Positions 23,554 through 25,814 of a stretch of DNA of 25,814 bases are shown piece by piece (positions within the stretch are counted from its first letter, which is position 1; each line of letters opens with the position of its first letter). Made by a program: the position numbers and the translations under genes. The notes below the pieces were generated by a model. The model did not search any database, was not told where the DNA came from, and saw only the letters and a program-made list of their open reading frames with translations. Source of the DNA: JAIBCL01 sp031411695 (GTDB lineage: Bacteria; Verrucomicrobiota; Verrucomicrobiia; Verrucomicrobiales; Verrucomicrobiaceae); contig JANOBO010000064.1 in assembly GCA_031411695.1 (NCBI GenBank), positions 1-25,814 of the forward strand. The letters are read 5' to 3'.

Positions 23554-25296
23554 ATGATTGTCCTCGGCATCAATGCCTATCACGGTGACTCGTCCGCCGC
23601 CATCGTCCGCGACGGAAAGCTCGTCGCCGCAGTGGAAGAAGAGCGATTCCGGCGCATCAAGCATTGGGCTGGGCTCCCCACCCAATCGATGGAGTATTGC
23701 CTCAAGGAGGCGGGCCTAAAGTTTGGCGATCTGGAGCACATCGCCATCAATCTCAATCCGAAGGTGAACAACCTCCGCCGCCTGCTTTTCATCCTGCGCA
23801 GGCGTCCCGATCTCAAATTGGTGTTTGAGCGGCTGAGGAAACGGGCGCAGACGAAGTCCGTGCGCGACTCCATCGCCGAAGCCTTCCCGGGTCAGACGAT
23901 GAAAGCCGAGGTGCATCACATCGAACACCACCTGACCCACTTGGCCTCTTCGTATCTGTGCAGCCCTTTCAAGGACGCCATCAATGTTTCAGTGGATGGA
24001 ATGGGCGACTTTGCCTCCGCCGCCTGGGGCAAAGGAACGGGCGGCAAGATCGACATCGAGGGCCGTGTCTATTTTCCCCACTCGCTTGGCATCTTTTACT
24101 CCGCGCTCACGCAGTGGCTCGGCTTTCCGCACTACGGCGATGAGTACAAGGTGATGGGCCTCGCGCCGTACGGCGAGCCAAAGCACCTCGACCTCATGCG
24201 CAAAATTGTGCGCCTGAAAAGTGACGGCGGTTTCGAGTTGGAGCTCAAGTACTTTCGTCATCATCGGGAAAGCGTGAACTACACCTGGGACAACGGGTCG
24301 CCTGACTGCGGCATCATGTTCTCACCGGAGTTGGAGGTGCTGCTCGGCCCGACGCGCAAGAAGGATGAGCCGCTCACCCAGCGTCACAAGGATCTGGCCC
24401 GCAGCGTGCAGGCCATGTATGAGGAGGCCTTCTTCCACCTCTGCAACACGCTGCATGAAAAGCATGGCGGCGAGAACCTGACCATCTCCGGAGGCTGTGG
24501 CATGAATTCCGTGGCCAATGGAAAAGTGTACCGCCACACCCCATTCAAGCACGTGTACATTCAGAGCGCCGCAGGCGATGCGGGCGGCGCCATCGGCGCA
24601 GCGCTGATCGCCGCACAACAACTCGGCGAAACCTCGCCGCGCTTTCACATGAGCCATGCGTATTACGGCCCGGAATCTACCGACGCGGAAAACAAGGCTC
24701 TGCTCGACGCCCAGGCTGATTCAATCCGCGCGGCAGGTTGCACGGTGACGGAATTCCGCGACCCCGATCACCTCTGCAAGGCCACCGCCCAGGCGATCAG
24801 CGAGGGCAAGGTCATCGGCTGGTTTCAAGGACGGCTGGAGTGGGGGCCCCGTGCGCTCGGGAACCGCTCCATCCTCGGCGATCCACGGCGGGCCGACATG
24901 AAGGACATCCTCAATCTCAAGATCAAGCGACGCGAGTCCTTCCGCCCATTCGCACCGTCGATCCTTCGCGAGGAGACTGCGGCGTGGTTCGAGACTGAGG
25001 ATGACGTCCCCTTCATGATGCAGGTGTTTCAGGTTCGCGAGGAGAAGCGGGCCCTGGTCCCCTGCACCACGCATGTGGACGGATCCGGCCGGTTGCAAAC
25101 GGTGCACCGCGAGACCAACCCCCTCTATCACCGCCTCATCAGCGCCTTCCGCGACCTCACCGGAGTGCCCATGGTGCTGAATACCAGCTTCAACGAAAAC
25201 GAGCCTGTGGTCTGCCGCCCGCAGGAAGCGCTCGACTGCTTCCTGCGCACGAAGATGGACGTTCTGGTGCTCGGCACGTGGATGGTGCGCCGCTAG
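23554..25296 (+). CDS. NodU/TobZ-type carbamoyltransferase
   Basis: A 580-residue enzyme that uses carbamoyl phosphate and ATP to add a carbamoyl group to a hydroxyl, usually on a sugar. The Kae1-like N-terminal domain starts GINAYHGDSSAAIVRDGKLV and includes the metal-binding HHLTH region (His125/His129). The middle contains the SVDGMGDF nucleotide-binding segment. The YrdC-like C-terminal domain holds RLEWGPRALGNRSILGD (about 427-443) and KRRESFRPFAPSIL. The length matches the family (about 550-600). It is transcribed away from the polysaccharide operon across the shared intergenic region and probably decorates the same glycan, though its target could instead be another surface sugar or natural product. 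Start ATG 23554 gives MIVLGINA, as expected; no Shine-Dalgarno sequence is obvious. Confidence 0.93.
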   Translation: MIVLGINAYHGDSSAAIVRDGKLVAAVEEERFRRIKHWAGLPTQSMEYCLKEAGLKFGDLEHIAINLNPKVNNLRRLLFILRRRPDLKLVFERLRKRAQTKSVRDSIAEAFPGQTMKAEVHHIEHHLTHLASSYLCSPFKDAINVSVDGMGDFASAAWGKGTGGKIDIEGRVYFPHSLGIFYSALTQWLGFPHYGDEYKVMGLAPYGEPKHLDLMRKIVRLKSDGGFELELKYFRHHRESVNYTWDNGSPDCGIMFSPELEVLLGPTRKKDEPLTQRHKDLARSVQAMYEEAFFHLCNTLHEKHGGENLTISGGCGMNSVANGKVYRHTPFKHVYIQSAAGDAGGAIGAALIAAQQLGETSPRFHMSHAYYGPESTDAENKALLDAQADSIRAAGCTVTEFRDPDHLCKATAQAISEGKVIGWFQGRLEWGPRALGNRSILGDPRRADMKDILNLKIKRRESFRPFAPSILREETAAWFETEDDVPFMMQVFQVREEKRALVPCTTHVDGSGRLQTVHRETNPLYHRLISAFRDLTGVPMVLNTSFNENEPVVCRPQEALDCFLRTKMDVLVLGTWMVRR

Positions 25297-25329
25297 AACC
25301 AAGTGGTCCGTCCCACCCGATCAACGTTG

Positions 25330-25814
25330 ATGAACGAAAGCGCCTCCGTCCCCTTGCCCGCAGTGAGACCTGTGGCCGACGCCTTGAAGGCGGCTTGGTG
25401 GGGCGTTGCAGGCGAGGCGGCCACGCGGCGCACCGCAAAGCTTTTGTTGTGGTTCGGCGTGGTGTGGTTTGTCCTCGCCGGAGGAATCAAGGAAGGCCTC
25501 GGCGGCTTGGCCTTTGCCCTGCTTGTCCTGCTTCCCGCAGCACTGCTCATCCAACACTGTCTGCTGGCGCTGAAAGTGTCGAAGACTCTGGCGCAGCCGA
25601 TTTCCGGTGCTCTCACTTTGTGCGTCATCCCGTTTCTGTTCCTCCTGCGTAAATCACTCCAATTGCCGCCGCTCGTTGCGGACTCCGTCATCTGTCTGTG
25701 CGTCGCGGGCGCGGCGGCGGGCTTCGCGCATTACGACGGCGTGTTTCGGCCGCGTTTGCCATCACTCACGCGAGGGGAGGCGCTGTGGCTGGCGTTTGTG
25801 ATACCTGCCGTCTT
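25330..25814 (+). CDS. Integral membrane protein, partial (runs off right end)
   Basis: An open frame from ATG 25330 reaches the end of the window without a stop, giving at least 161 residues. It begins MNESASVPLPAVRP, followed by hydrophobic segments at about 38-54 (LLLWFGVVWFVLAGG), 55-78 (LAFALLVLLPAALLI), 90-106 and 118-134, so it has at least four predicted helices. It lies 33 bp after the carbamoyltransferase in the same direction and is likely co-transcribed. I do not recognise a family; a role in polysaccharide assembly is only suggested by position. The rest of the gene is needed to classify it. Confidence 0.75.
   Translation, partial: MNESASVPLPAVRPVADALKAAWWGVAGEAATRRTAKLLLWFGVVWFVLAGGIKEGLGGLAFALLVLLPAALLIQHCLLALKVSKTLAQPISGALTLCVIPFLFLLRKSLQLPPLVADSVICLCVAGAAAGFAHYDGVFRPRLPSLTRGEALWLAFVIPAV

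Overview
The window looks like part of a Verrucomicrobia chromosome, very probably Prosthecobacter or a close relative. The decisive evidence is a complete bacterial tubulin operon (btubA-btubB-bklc, 3279-6944). A planctomycete/verrucomicrobial DUF1552 protein at the left end and uniformly GC-rich, densely packed genes agree with this. No RNA genes, transposons, CRISPR arrays or att sites were seen.

Left part (1-6944, all + strand): the C-terminal end of a DUF1552 protein; a 732-residue membrane-anchored protein with two tandem degenerate protein-kinase-like domains; then BtubA (482 aa), BtubB (426 aa) and the TPR protein BklC (259 aa). BtubA and BtubB are true tubulin homologues, not FtsZ, and are known to form heterodimers and mini-microtubules in Prosthecobacter. 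BklC is the kinesin-light-chain-like partner. The pseudokinase just upstream is the least understood gene near the operon and is my main candidate for an undescribed component, possibly a membrane anchor or regulator. A tandem heptamer repeat lies just before bklc, and only btubB has a clear Shine-Dalgarno sequence.

Middle and right part (6994-23162, all - strand): a long polysaccharide biosynthesis locus. It is probably transcribed leftward from a near-consensus promoter at 23184-23211. In transcription order: an undecaprenyl-phosphate sugar transferase that starts the repeat unit; a MurJ/Wzx-like flippase; an O-antigen polymerase/ligase; a DPM1-like GT2; a GT-C membrane transferase; a second O-antigen polymerase/ligase paralogous to the first; a GT4; an intracellular polysaccharide deacetylase; two more GT4 enzymes; a secreted glycoside-hydrolase-like protein; a beta-carbonic anhydrase; and a lipoprotein polysaccharide deacetylase. 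Many genes overlap by 4 bp (ATGA) or are only a few bases apart, so much of this is one operon. The logic is a Wzx/Wzy-type pathway: lipid-linked unit assembly, flipping, polymerisation, and deacetylation or trimming. No outer-membrane export (Wza) or co-polymerase (Wzc) gene is visible.

Right end (23554-25814, + strand): divergently transcribed from the same intergenic region are a NodU/TobZ-type carbamoyltransferase, which may decorate the polysaccharide, and the start of an integral membrane protein that runs off the window.
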